From Oscillospiraceae bacterium (lineage in GTDB: Bacteria; Bacillota; Clostridia; Oscillospirales; Ruminococcaceae): DNA of 6,310 nt. The notes beneath the pieces are model-generated. The model did not search any database, was not told the DNA's origin, and saw only the letters and a list, made by a program, of their open reading frames with translations. The stretch is taken from NCBI GenBank assembly GCA_017848075.1, contig JAGALG010000038.1, positions 1-6,310 on the forward strand, given 5' to 3'. How positions within the stretch are numbered: the first letter of the stretch is position 1; each line of letters starts with the position of its first letter. A program made the translations under genes and the position numbers. Positions 1 through 5,927 of this stretch are shown here, one piece after another.

Positions 1-830
1 CAGTAGGTATGCTGGCAACAGCTGGTATCACAGTAGCCGTTGACGCTTACGGTCCCGTAGCCGACAACGCTGGTGGTATCGCAGAAATGTCCGGTCTGGG
101 TGAAGAAGTTCGTCAGAGAACCGACGCTCTGGACTCCCTGGGCAACACCACCGCTGCTACCGGTAAAGGCTTCGCACTGGGCTCCGCAGCTCTGACTGCA
201 CTGGCTCTGGTTGCTTCCTTCATTGACCAGGTAACCCTGATCGCTCCAGACTTCAGCTTCGACCTGTCCATCCTGAACCCACCTGTACTGATCGGTACTA
301 TGGTTGGTGCTATGCTGCCATTCCTGTTCTCTGCATTCACTATGGAATCTGTAGGTCGTGCAGCCCAGTCCATCGTAGTAGAAGTTCGTCGTCAGTTCAA
401 AACCATCCCTGGCCTGATGGAAGGTACTGGCGAACCTGATTACAAATCCTGCGTAGACCTGTGCACCAAATCCGCTCTGCATGAAATGATCATCCCAGCA
501 GTTCTGGCTATCGTAGTTCCAGTTGTTGTTGGTATCGTTCTGGGCGTACCTGGTGTTGCTGGTATGCTGGCTGGCGCTACCGCTTCCGGTTTCGTACTGG
601 CAGCTATGATGTCCAACGCTGGCGGCGCATGGGACAATGCGAAAAAACACATCGAAGCAGGCAACTTCGGCGGCAAAGGTTCCGACAACCACAAAGCTGC
701 AGTTGTTGGTGACACCGTAGGTGACCCATTCAAAGATACCTCCGGTCCAGCAATCAACATTCTGATCAAACTGCTGTCCATGGTTGCAATCGTATTTGCT
801 TCCCTGTTCATCAACTTCCACCTTTTCTAA
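1..830 (+). CDS. hppA: Membrane-bound ion-pumping pyrophosphatase, C-terminal part (5' end outside window)
   Basis: Reading frame is open from base 3 and ends at TAA 828-830; 275 residues are visible of a protein usually about 650-700 long, so the start lies upstream of the window. It hydrolyses pyrophosphate in the cytoplasm and pumps Na+ and/or H+ out through a multi-helix membrane domain. Family signatures are clear: DAYGPVADNAGG (nt 42-77), GNTTAATGKGFA (141-176), SNAGGAWDNAKKHIE (615-656), and GDTVGDPFKDTSGP (708-749), whose Asp and Lys residues belong to the pyrophosphate site. Hydrophobic helices alternate with these loops and the protein ends in a hydrophobic helix (INFHLF). Ala, not Lys, follows GNTT, which in this family marks the K+-dependent class. 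The Glu in the earlier helix that helps separate Na+ from H+ pumps is outside the window, so ion specificity is open. Codon use is narrow (CTG, GGT, TTC, ATC), suggesting high expression. Identity is very secure. Confidence 0.97.
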   Translation, partial: VGMLATAGITVAVDAYGPVADNAGGIAEMSGLGEEVRQRTDALDSLGNTTAATGKGFALGSAALTALALVASFIDQVTLIAPDFSFDLSILNPPVLIGTMVGAMLPFLFSAFTMESVGRAAQSIVVEVRRQFKTIPGLMEGTGEPDYKSCVDLCTKSALHEMIIPAVLAIVVPVVVGIVLGVPGVAGMLAGATASGFVLAAMMSNAGGAWDNAKKHIEAGNFGGKGSDNHKAAVVGDTVGDPFKDTSGPAINILIKLLSMVAIVFASLFINFHLF

Positions 831-841
831 TCTGTACATAA

Positions 842-875
842 AAAAGGGCTCCCCGCTGCGGCGGGGGGCCCTTTT
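842..875. terminator. Bidirectional hairpin terminator between hppA and the GH18 gene
   Basis: A 15-bp stem (842-856 with 861-875, one G-T pair) closes a TGCG loop. The outer stem is AAAA/TTTT, so each strand has a T run after the GC-rich core. It begins 12 bases after the hppA stop and lies 4 bases beyond the stop of the converging GH18 gene, so it can serve both. Confidence 0.93.
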
Positions 876-878
876 GGT

Positions 879-2129
879 TTACTGGAATATTTGGGATACA
901 GCCTGAATTAAGGAAGAATCATCTGCGCTGTCGCAGCCAAGATGATAGAAGAAAACGCCCTGCAGCTCCCGCTCTCGGGCAAGGACCGCTTTGTCCTGCG
1001 CCAACTGTGGGGAGTTGAAGTAATACACACCCAGCAGATTCGTGCCATCTGCCAGCTGATCGGCATACTCGTTGTATAGCGGCCAAAGAGCCTCCGAACT
1101 GAGCGGCCGACCGTAGGCCGGAATCCCCAAACAAAGCTGCCCGGCGTCAAAGCCAAGAGCAAGAAAGTAGTCAATGGCTTCCACTGCTGTTTCATAGGTG
1201 GAATGGCGGCCTTGCTCATCAAACTGGTCATAGGCCATCATGTGAACCGTGTCAATGGCTGTCACCGCTTCCGGTGAGAGTGTGATATCCTGCGGATAGA
1301 AAGCCAAAGAAAGGCTTCTGTCGCTTTCTGCGAGAGACTGCGACAGCTCTATGATCAAATCGCTGAATTCGTCCCACTGATCCTCTGCAGGGAACTCCCA
1401 GTCGATGTCCACCCCAGCCAGGGAGTGAGTTTGGCAGAAGTCCAGCATATTTTGGATCAGAACGGTACGGCTTTCCTTATTGAGAATTGCCGCTGCGCCG
1501 CCAGCCTTCGGATTGATGGTGCAGAAGATCTCCAGCTCCGGATTGGCGTCATGGATTTGCGAAAGCATGTCGGACAGGGAGCTTTTCACCTCCAAGGAGC
1601 CATCAGCCCGCCAGTAGCAGCCCACATTGACAGTCAGGCGATCCAGCGTTTGTAAGCGGCCATCCGTCAGCATGGATTCCGTGAAGGCGTTGTAGGGCAG
1701 ATAGGCGGACAGCAATCCTTCTTTTGGTGAAGACAGGGAAAACTGCTCTACACTGCCGCCTTCCGGCAGCTGGACACTGATGTTTTCGGCAGCCTGTGGG
1801 CCAAGATAACAGTAACGCAGAGATGATGCGTTTTCCTGCGTGTATATTTCACCATCATTGATACGAATAGTAAGCTCTCCTGCTTTACTGAGACCCTGCA
1901 AACAGATGCTGTCATAGCTTTGGAGACGCCCCAAAGTAATGCTTACGCTGCTGTCCTTTATGGTCACAGTGTCCTCCGGTGGAGGGCTGGGTTCTTCGCT
2001 CTGTTCCTCCTCCTGCAGCTCTGGAGCTTCAGGGACAGAAGGTTCTGTTTCTTCCTGCAGAGGATCTGTCCGTGCGGCACAGCCACACAGCAGCAAAGCC
2101 ATCAGTAGGGCGGTGAAGGTTGATTTCAT
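879..2129 (-). CDS. GH18-family glycoside hydrolase-like lipoprotein
   Basis: A 416-residue protein predicted to be exported and lipid-anchored. Residues 1-16 are a signal peptide ending in the lipobox L-C-G-C17; residues 21-52 are a Glu/Pro-rich linker that would span the cell wall. Residues about 53-135 are beta-rich and unassigned. A GH18 barrel follows from about 138 to 416. Its catalytic strand reads AGVDIDWEFP (239-247), keeping D241, D243 and the acid E245; MMAYD (297-301) supplies the usual Tyr and Asp; LGIPAYGR (334-341) and GVFFYHLGCD (391-400) match late barrel strands. GH18 enzymes cleave beta-1,4-linked N-acetylglucosamine polymers using the substrate acetamido group; chitin, glycan or peptidoglycan are all possible targets. 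Two usual residues differ: Ala replaces the first Asp of DxxDxDxE and Tyr395 replaces the subsite Trp. No LysM or SH3 wall-binding domain is seen. The start is set by GAGGAG (2138-2143), 8 bases upstream of the ATG. Family is confident, substrate unknown. Confidence 0.9.
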   Translation of the reverse strand: MKSTFTALLMALLLCGCAARTDPLQEETEPSVPEAPELQEEEQSEEPSPPPEDTVTIKDSSVSITLGRLQSYDSICLQGLSKAGELTIRINDGEIYTQENASSLRYCYLGPQAAENISVQLPEGGSVEQFSLSSPKEGLLSAYLPYNAFTESMLTDGRLQTLDRLTVNVGCYWRADGSLEVKSSLSDMLSQIHDANPELEIFCTINPKAGGAAAILNKESRTVLIQNMLDFCQTHSLAGVDIDWEFPAEDQWDEFSDLIIELSQSLAESDRSLSLAFYPQDITLSPEAVTAIDTVHMMAYDQFDEQGRHSTYETAVEAIDYFLALGFDAGQLCLGIPAYGRPLSSEALWPLYNEYADQLADGTNLLGVYYFNSPQLAQDKAVLARERELQGVFFYHLGCDSADDSSLIQAVSQIFQ

Positions 2130-2137
2130 GGTATCAT

Positions 2138-2158
2138 CTCCTCGATGGTTTCAGTATA
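2138..2158 (-). promoter_or_regulatory. RBS and possible weak promoter of the GH18 gene
   Basis: GAGGAG at 2138-2143 sits 8 bases before the ATG and fixes the start. Upstream, TATACT at 2153-2158 resembles a -10 box, but no good -35 lies at the right distance. The 43-bp gap to the upstream gene contains no hairpin terminator. The GH18 gene is therefore more likely co-transcribed with its upstream neighbour, perhaps with an extra weak start here. Confidence 0.45.
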
Positions 2159-2172
2159 CCACAAAATGCAGC

Positions 2173-2970
2173 CTAATAACAGTCGTAGCAGGAGGGCAGG
2201 ATCACCACGATGCTGCCTTTATCCGGAGGCAGCTCCTTTTCCAAGTCCTTGGCTGCCTGCAGAGCAGCTCCGCCGATGATTCCGCAGGAGATACCGCTTT
2301 GCTCCCGGAACCATTTCTGCTGCTGACGAGCCTGCTGAAGCGAGCAGTAGGACAGCAAATCACAGAGCTGTGGAACATAGAACTCTGGGTCTGTTGTCCC
2401 CAAAGGGTCACAGCTGCCGTAGCGATCCTGGCTCAGTGGGGCGGCAACGGCCCAAATATCCGGATTTTTCATCTTCAGTCCGGTAGCGCAGCCCATCAGA
2501 CAGCCGCAGCTTTCCGTTCCGCAAACCAGAGCGGCGATGGAGCCGCTACACTGGCTCCACAGTTCCTCTGCCAAGCCCTCACAAAAGGCCATGGCATATT
2601 CGGGGTCACAGCTGCTGTCCAGCAGCTGAACATCTTCAGCTCTTGCGGCTCTCTGCCGCAGCTCCTGCAGGGAGCCTCTTTCCATGTGGATCTGTGCGCC
2701 AAGCGCATGGATTTTTTCCACAAAGACTGCAGGTGCGTCCTCCGGTAAAAGGCAATGAACCTGCCTTCCCAACAGCTTTCCAGCCCATGCAGTACTGAGG
2801 GCAAAAGGCCCCCAATCGGCTGTCAGCAGAGGGAGCCTGCTGTCCTCTCCTGCAATCATAGGGAAAACAGCCCGATCTTTTAAACTGCCGCTGGGGTTTG
2901 CGCCCTCCAGCTTACAAATAATGCGCTCACTCTGAGGCAAAGCCAACAGCGGCGTAGAAGCACAGTACAT
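2173..2970 (-). CDS. Divergent, short cysteine synthase-like PLP fold-type II protein
   Basis: A 265-residue relative of O-acetylserine sulfhydrylase (CysK/CysM, usually about 300-310 residues). The start of the fold is well kept: TPLLALP (6-12), then KLEGANPSGSLKDRA (20-34), where K31 aligns with the PLP-binding lysine. Beyond that it degenerates. The substrate and cofactor loop TSGNTG is replaced by TADWGP (50-55), and the phosphate-binding GTGGT loop by GTESCG (151-156). GISCGIIGGAALQAA (227-240) and the final strand GSIVVILPS (252-260) again match the family, which normally has GISSGAA. The C-terminus is shortened and ends SCYDCY. There are 16 cysteines (about 6%), including C150, C155, C157 and C161. 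There is no frameshift or internal stop, so it is kept as a gene. It may bind PLP without normal cysteine synthase activity. The ATG is preceded by AAAGGCGG with a 6-base spacer; the frame is closed upstream without another ATG. The GH18 gene follows after 43 bp. Function unknown. Confidence 0.8.
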   Translation of the reverse strand: MYCASTPLLALPQSERIICKLEGANPSGSLKDRAVFPMIAGEDSRLPLLTADWGPFALSTAWAGKLLGRQVHCLLPEDAPAVFVEKIHALGAQIHMERGSLQELRQRAARAEDVQLLDSSCDPEYAMAFCEGLAEELWSQCSGSIAALVCGTESCGCLMGCATGLKMKNPDIWAVAAPLSQDRYGSCDPLGTTDPEFYVPQLCDLLSYCSLQQARQQQKWFREQSGISCGIIGGAALQAAKDLEKELPPDKGSIVVILPSCYDCY

Positions 2971-2976
2971 ACGATA

Positions 2977-2984
2977 CCGCCTTT
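2977..2984 (-). promoter_or_regulatory. RBS of the cysteine synthase-like gene
   Basis: AAAGGCGG lies 6 bases upstream of the ATG at 2970 and supports that start. The next ATG upstream (2990-2992) is out of frame, and the frame closes at a TAA further up. No convincing -35/-10 pair was found between this RBS and the hairpin at 3035-3071, so the promoter is unresolved. Confidence 0.6.
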
Positions 2985-3034
2985 CTATCCATAATGCTAC
3001 AGCTTATGAAGAGAAAAGCGGCGACAGAACGGAG

Positions 3035-3071
3035 AAAAGCCTCCCGGCCATAAGACTGGGAGGCTTTTTTT
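3035..3071. terminator. Hairpin terminator downstream of the YitT-family gene
   Basis: An 11-bp stem AAAAGCCTCCC (3035-3045) / GGGAGGCTTTT (3058-3068) encloses a 12-base loop. It begins 6 bases after the YitT gene stop on the minus strand, whose transcript would end in a short U run; the plus strand also has seven Ts. It separates the YitT gene from the next minus-strand gene pair. Confidence 0.88.
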
Positions 3072-3077
3072 CTTGCA

Positions 3078-3962
3078 TTAAATTCCGCCGCGGAAGCCCT
3101 TACCGATGATTTCCGAGGTGTTGGTGATCATCACAAAGGCATGAGGATCCACATCCCGGATGACCTTCTGCAGGCGAATACCCTGAGCACGGGAAACCGC
3201 TGTCATGATGACTGTTTTATCGGTGTGATTGTACATACCGGTGGCCATATGTACCGTTGCGCCCCGGTGAAGGTCGATTTTGATGAAATCCAAAATCGGT
3301 TCTGCGTGTTCGGTGATGATCGTGAAGGACTTACACAGGTTCATGCCCTCCATGACATTGTTGACAACAATGGAGCGAATCGCCAGACCAAAGACAGAGA
3401 ACAGACCGGTGGTCGGGCCAAAAGCAATGAAGCTGGCAAAGGCAATCGCGGCATCGGCCAGCAGCAGAGCACTGCCGGTGTTAATATTGCTGAATTTCTT
3501 CATAATCATGGCGATAATATCCGTACCGCCGGTGGAAGCATTCACATTGAAGAGCAGTGCAGAACCCAAAGACGGCAGGAATACACCGACGATCAGTTCC
3601 ATAAAGGGTTGATCGGTGAGAGGCTGTGCCATTGGGAAGAAGCGCTCGAACAGATCCAGTAAAGCGGAGAGCAAAATCACCACATAAGCGGTACTGAGGC
3701 CGAACTCCTTACCTAAAAACAAGAGGCCTACAATCAGCAGAAAGATATTGATGCTCCAGTTGATGGAGCTCAGGGCCAGATCCGGCAGGTAATGACCCAG
3801 CAATACGGTGATGCCGCTGACGCCGCCGGTGGAGAAGTTGTTGGGGTACTTGAAGAAATAGATGCCGATTGCAACAATGATGGTAGCAATGTTGAGGATG
3901 GCAAAGGTTTTCAGGCCTTCCTTAGTCACTCTGAAGGAAGCCTTTTTCTCGATAACAGACAT
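3078..3962 (-). CDS. YitT-family membrane protein (DUF161 + DUF2179)
   Basis: A 294-residue integral membrane protein, the usual length for the family. About five or six hydrophobic helices can be seen (about 20-36, 69-84, 89-104, 120-139, 165-182, 186-200), followed by a soluble C-terminal domain at about 210-290 of the DUF2179 type (KSFTIITEHAEPILDFI through TNTSEIIGKGF). The membrane half contains two similar motifs, STGGVSGI (44-51) and STGGTDII (143-150), indicating an internal duplication typical of the family. The family is widespread in Bacillota; a transport role is often presumed but no substrate is established, and none can be deduced here. The start is supported by GGAAGGAG (3971-3978) 8 bases before the ATG. 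The gene has its own promoter at 3998-4025 and a terminator just after its stop, so it appears to be a single-gene transcript. Family assignment is secure; function is not. Confidence 0.92.
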   Translation of the reverse strand: MSVIEKKASFRVTKEGLKTFAILNIATIIVAIGIYFFKYPNNFSTGGVSGITVLLGHYLPDLALSSINWSINIFLLIVGLLFLGKEFGLSTAYVVILLSALLDLFERFFPMAQPLTDQPFMELIVGVFLPSLGSALLFNVNASTGGTDIIAMIMKKFSNINTGSALLLADAAIAFASFIAFGPTTGLFSVFGLAIRSIVVNNVMEGMNLCKSFTIITEHAEPILDFIKIDLHRGATVHMATGMYNHTDKTVIMTAVSRAQGIRLQKVIRDVDPHAFVMITNTSEIIGKGFRGGI

Positions 3963-3970
3963 GGCTGCAT

Positions 3971-3978
3971 CTCCTTCC
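3971..3978 (-). promoter_or_regulatory. RBS of the YitT-family gene
   Basis: GGAAGGAG, 8 bases upstream of the ATG at 3962, is a strong Shine-Dalgarno match and decides this start. Confidence 0.85.
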
Positions 3979-3997
3979 TATAAAACAAATCAACATC

Positions 3998-4025
3998 ATT
4001 ATACGCTGTTCAGACAAAAAATCAA
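3998..4025 (-). promoter_or_regulatory. Vegetative-type promoter of the YitT-family gene
   Basis: On the minus strand TTGATT (4020-4025) is followed, after 16 bases, by a perfect TATAAT (3998-4003). Transcription would begin near 3991, giving a leader of about 30 bases. It lies just downstream of the AGCS terminator at 4056-4085, so the YitT gene is separately transcribed. Confidence 0.8.
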
Positions 4026-4053
4026 GAGTAAATTTAGTAAAATATTTTAAAGG

Positions 4054-4138
4054 CAGAAAGACGCCCCCCTGCGGGGGCGTCTTTCCTTGTGAGTAAGAAG
4101 AGTATTTTATCTAGAAGATATCTTGATAAAACGAGATC
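4054..4138 (-). repeat. Copy 1 of an 85-base 3' untranslated repeat (partner at 5928-6012)
   Basis: This whole non-coding tail of the first AGCS gene aligns without gaps to 5928-6012 (offset 1874) with only two differences, at 4069 and 4086. It contains the terminator hairpin and a weaker AT-rich hairpin: TTTTATC (4105-4111) pairs with GATAAAA (4125-4131) around the palindrome AAGATATCTT (4115-4124). Similarity starts abruptly at 4054; the flanks downstream of the terminators differ. Confidence 0.95.
4056..4085 (-). terminator. Terminator of the first AGCS symporter gene
   Basis: A 13-bp perfect stem GAAAGACGCCCCC (4056-4068) / GGGGGCGTCTTTC (4073-4085) with a 4-base loop, 53 bases after the stop codon. 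The run of Ts after it on the minus strand is broken (the next bases read TGCCTTTAAAA), so it may be less efficient than the stem suggests. Confidence 0.88.
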
Positions 4139-5506
4139 TTATTTCTGTTTAGCAGGCTGTTTCTCGTAGTCGTTGATCAGTTCAAGAGCAACTTTAGTGA
4201 GAGCCAGCAGACCAAGCAGGTTAGGGATAACCATCAGACCGTTGAACATGTCAGCCATTGCCCAAACCAGATCTACTTTCAGAGCACAGCCAGCAACGAT
4301 GCACAGGCAAACGATAATAGCGTAAGGTTTAACAGCTTTGGAACCGAACAGGTAACGGATGTTCTGTTCGCCGAAGAAGTACCAGCCAACGATGGTGGAG
4401 AATGCGAAGAAGAACATGCAGATAGCGATGAATGGACCGCCAAATGCGCCCAGACCTGCATTGAAAGCAGCCTGAGTCAGAGCAATACCAGTCAGATGAT
4501 CGCCCTGCAGAACACCGGTACAACCAATAACCAGAGCGGTCATGGTCAGAACTACGAAGGTGTCGATGAATACGCCCATCAGAGCGGTGCAGCCCTGATC
4601 ACATGGATGAGCTACTTTTGCCAGAGCGTGGGAGTGTGGGGTAGAACCCATACCAGCTTCGTTGGAGAACAGACCACGAGCAACACCGTAACGGATTGCC
4701 AGCTGTACAGTAGTACCAACAGCGCCACCGAACATGGATTTGGAAGTGAATGCGCCGGTGAAGATCTCAGCGATAGTGCCAGGAACTGCGCCGATGTGGG
4801 TAACGATGATGAACAGACCGCCCAGCAGGTAGAATGCTGCCATGATAGGAACGATCTTCTCAGTTACGGAAGCAATAGAGCCGATACCGCCCAGGAAGAT
4901 GAAGAAGGACAGAACAGCAACGATCACGCCTACGATCAGTGGGCTGATGCCGAAGGAGTTCTGGAAAGCATCACCGATGGAGTTTGCCTGAACCATGTTA
5001 CCGATGAAGCCCAGAGCCAGAACGATGAATACTGCGAACAGAGTTGCCAGTACTTTACCAAAAGTACCTTTGTAAGCAGCACGGATGTAGTAAACAGGAC
5101 CGCCAGTTACAGCGCCATCGTCGCCAACGGTTTTGTATTTCTGAGCCAGAGATGCTTCTACAAAGTTGGTAGCCATGCCGAAGAATGCGGAAACCCACAT
5201 CCAGAAGATAGCACCCAGACCACCAGTTGCGATAGCGGTAGCAGCACCAGCAAGGTTACCGGTACCTACCTGAGCAGCAATGGAAGTTGCCAGAGCCTGG
5301 AAGGAAGACATACCATCTGCGCCAGCTTTTTCGCCGCCCAGTTTGATGTTACCAAATACCTGTTTAAAGCCTTTGGTAAAGTAACGAACCTGAATACCTT
5401 TTGTGCGGATAGTAAACCACACGCCTGTGCCGACAAGAGCGAACAGCAGGAAGAAGTCCCACATAAAGCTATTGACGGAGCTAACAATGTTTTCTAATAC
5501 AACCAC
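4139..5506 (-). CDS. Sodium:alanine/glycine symporter, AGCS family (complete, GTG start)
   Basis: A 455-residue inner-membrane carrier that imports alanine, glycine or a similar small amino acid with Na+. The family core is obvious: GMSSFQALATSIAAQVGTGNLAGAATAI (65-92), with the GTGN segment that lines the ion and substrate site, then GAIFWMWVSAFFGMATNFVEASLAQKYK (98-125), GGPVYYI (135-141), and GVARGLFSNEAGMGSTPHSHA (274-294). Roughly ten or more hydrophobic segments follow one another to a charged tail, EKQPAKQK. The open frame extends to an ATG at 5755, but that extra stretch lacks AGCS similarity and covers the promoter. GTG at 5504-5506 has AGGAGG 7 bases upstream and gives the normal family length and N-terminus (VVLENIVSSVNSFMWDFF). 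A second AGCS gene lies upstream in the same direction, 88% identical in the overlapping C-terminal 92 residues. Narrow codon use suggests high expression. The family is certain; the exact amino acid is inferred. Confidence 0.96.
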   Translation of the reverse strand: MVVLENIVSSVNSFMWDFFLLFALVGTGVWFTIRTKGIQVRYFTKGFKQVFGNIKLGGEKAGADGMSSFQALATSIAAQVGTGNLAGAATAIATGGLGAIFWMWVSAFFGMATNFVEASLAQKYKTVGDDGAVTGGPVYYIRAAYKGTFGKVLATLFAVFIVLALGFIGNMVQANSIGDAFQNSFGISPLIVGVIVAVLSFFIFLGGIGSIASVTEKIVPIMAAFYLLGGLFIIVTHIGAVPGTIAEIFTGAFTSKSMFGGAVGTTVQLAIRYGVARGLFSNEAGMGSTPHSHALAKVAHPCDQGCTALMGVFIDTFVVLTMTALVIGCTGVLQGDHLTGIALTQAAFNAGLGAFGGPFIAICMFFFAFSTIVGWYFFGEQNIRYLFGSKAVKPYAIIVCLCIVAGCALKVDLVWAMADMFNGLMVIPNLLGLLALTKVALELINDYEKQPAKQK

Positions 5507-5513
5507 AAATTTT

Positions 5514-5520
5514 CCTCCTC
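5514..5520 (-). promoter_or_regulatory. Strong RBS that fixes the GTG start of the AGCS gene
   Basis: GAGGAGG, 7 bases from GTG 5504-5506. It is the best Shine-Dalgarno in the region, and no comparable site precedes the ATG at 5755, so the shorter protein is preferred. Confidence 0.88.
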
Positions 5521-5539
5521 TTGTGTTGGATTTGTGCCT

Positions 5540-5568
5540 ATTATAACATGAATTGTGAGATATGTCTA
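5540..5568 (-). promoter_or_regulatory. Promoter of the first AGCS symporter gene
   Basis: Minus-strand TAGACA (5563-5568, five of six matches to TTGACA), a 17-base spacer, then a perfect TATAAT (5540-5545) with the extended -10 TG one base upstream. Transcription would start around 5533, giving a leader of about 27 bases with the RBS in it. This is the strongest promoter in the window. Confidence 0.85.
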
Positions 5569-5581
5569 TAACATCACAATT
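5551..5581. promoter_or_regulatory. Inverted repeat over the AGCS promoter, candidate operator
   Basis: AATTGTGA (5551-5558) and its exact complement TCACAATT (5574-5581) flank the -35 box with 15 bases between them. One arm lies in the promoter spacer and the other just upstream of -35, a layout fitting a dimeric regulator. The spacing does not match the CRP site (TGTGA-N6-TCACA). The regulator is unknown. Confidence 0.5.
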
Positions 5582-5635
5582 TATAACATGTAAATTTGGT
5601 GTAAAGTTCAGAATTTTTAAAGAAAACATACAGAC

Positions 5636-5647
5636 TGCACAAGTGCA
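5636..5647. promoter_or_regulatory. 12-bp palindrome upstream of the AGCS promoter
   Basis: TGCAC-AA-GTGCA, a perfect inverted repeat about 70 bases upstream of the -35 box. It could be a regulator site; nothing else supports this. Confidence 0.3.
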
Positions 5648-5670
5648 ATAGGCATATATTACATTATCAG

Positions 5671-5683
5671 ACATTCTGAATGT
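5671..5683. promoter_or_regulatory. 13-bp palindrome upstream of the AGCS promoter
   Basis: ACATTC-T-GAATGT, a perfect 6-bp inverted repeat about 100 bases upstream of the -35 box, 23 bases from the previous palindrome. Function is only suggested. Confidence 0.3.
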
Positions 5684-5858
5684 GCGTTTTGCCAATGAAA
5701 TGTATAACATTATATTTAAAATACAAACATTAAAATAACATAAAATAGCAAACAAATCCTACCAAGAGACAAAAATTGAAGGCAATGTAAATATTTCGTA
5801 AAATAAATGTAATTTCTCTGTTTGTTATTGTGCATAGTGCTGCGTTTTAAGAGAAAAA

Positions 5859-5902
5859 GCGATAAAAAAGTCAAAAGCCCTTCCATATTGGAAAGGAAGG
5901 GC
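5859..5902 (-). terminator. Second, back-up terminator downstream of the second AGCS gene
   Basis: On the minus strand the stem GCCCTTCC/GGAAGGGC (5877-5884 with 5895-5902, 10-base loop) is followed by TTTTGACTTTTTT, a good intrinsic terminator. It lies 27 bases beyond the repeat-encoded terminator at 5930-5959, so transcripts from the second AGCS gene meet two terminators before reaching the first gene's promoter. Confidence 0.78.
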
Positions 5903-5927
5903 CGGCTGGAATATAGAGGGTTCAAAA

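Noticed and set aside
1939..2748. A 269-residue plus-strand frame
   Set aside because: It crosses two genes on the opposite strand and the intergenic gap; the GH18 lipoprotein and PLP-fold signatures on the minus strand are decisive.
2173..2970. Pseudogene call for the cysteine synthase-like gene
   Set aside because: It has an intact frame, a good RBS, preserved core motifs at both ends and no internal stop; the loop changes look like divergence rather than decay.
4496..5497. A 333-residue open frame on the plus strand
   Set aside because: It lies wholly antisense to the AGCS gene, has a low-complexity, polar composition and no RBS or known domain; it is produced by the strong codon bias of the real gene.
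5551..5581. CRP/FNR-type site
   Set aside because: TGTGA and TCACA half-sites are present but 15 bases apart instead of 6, so it is not the CRP arrangement; kept only as an unassigned inverted repeat.
5507..5755. N-terminal extension of the AGCS gene to an ATG at 5755
   Set aside because: The extra 83 residues have no AGCS similarity, would cover the promoter and the RBS, and no Shine-Dalgarno precedes the ATG. GTG at 5506 has AGGAGG at ideal spacing.
5716..5925. A 69-residue hydrophobic minus-strand frame in the intergenic region
   Set aside because: AT-rich composition explains the hydrophobicity; it starts inside the terminator region, lacks a convincing RBS and matches nothing recognisable.
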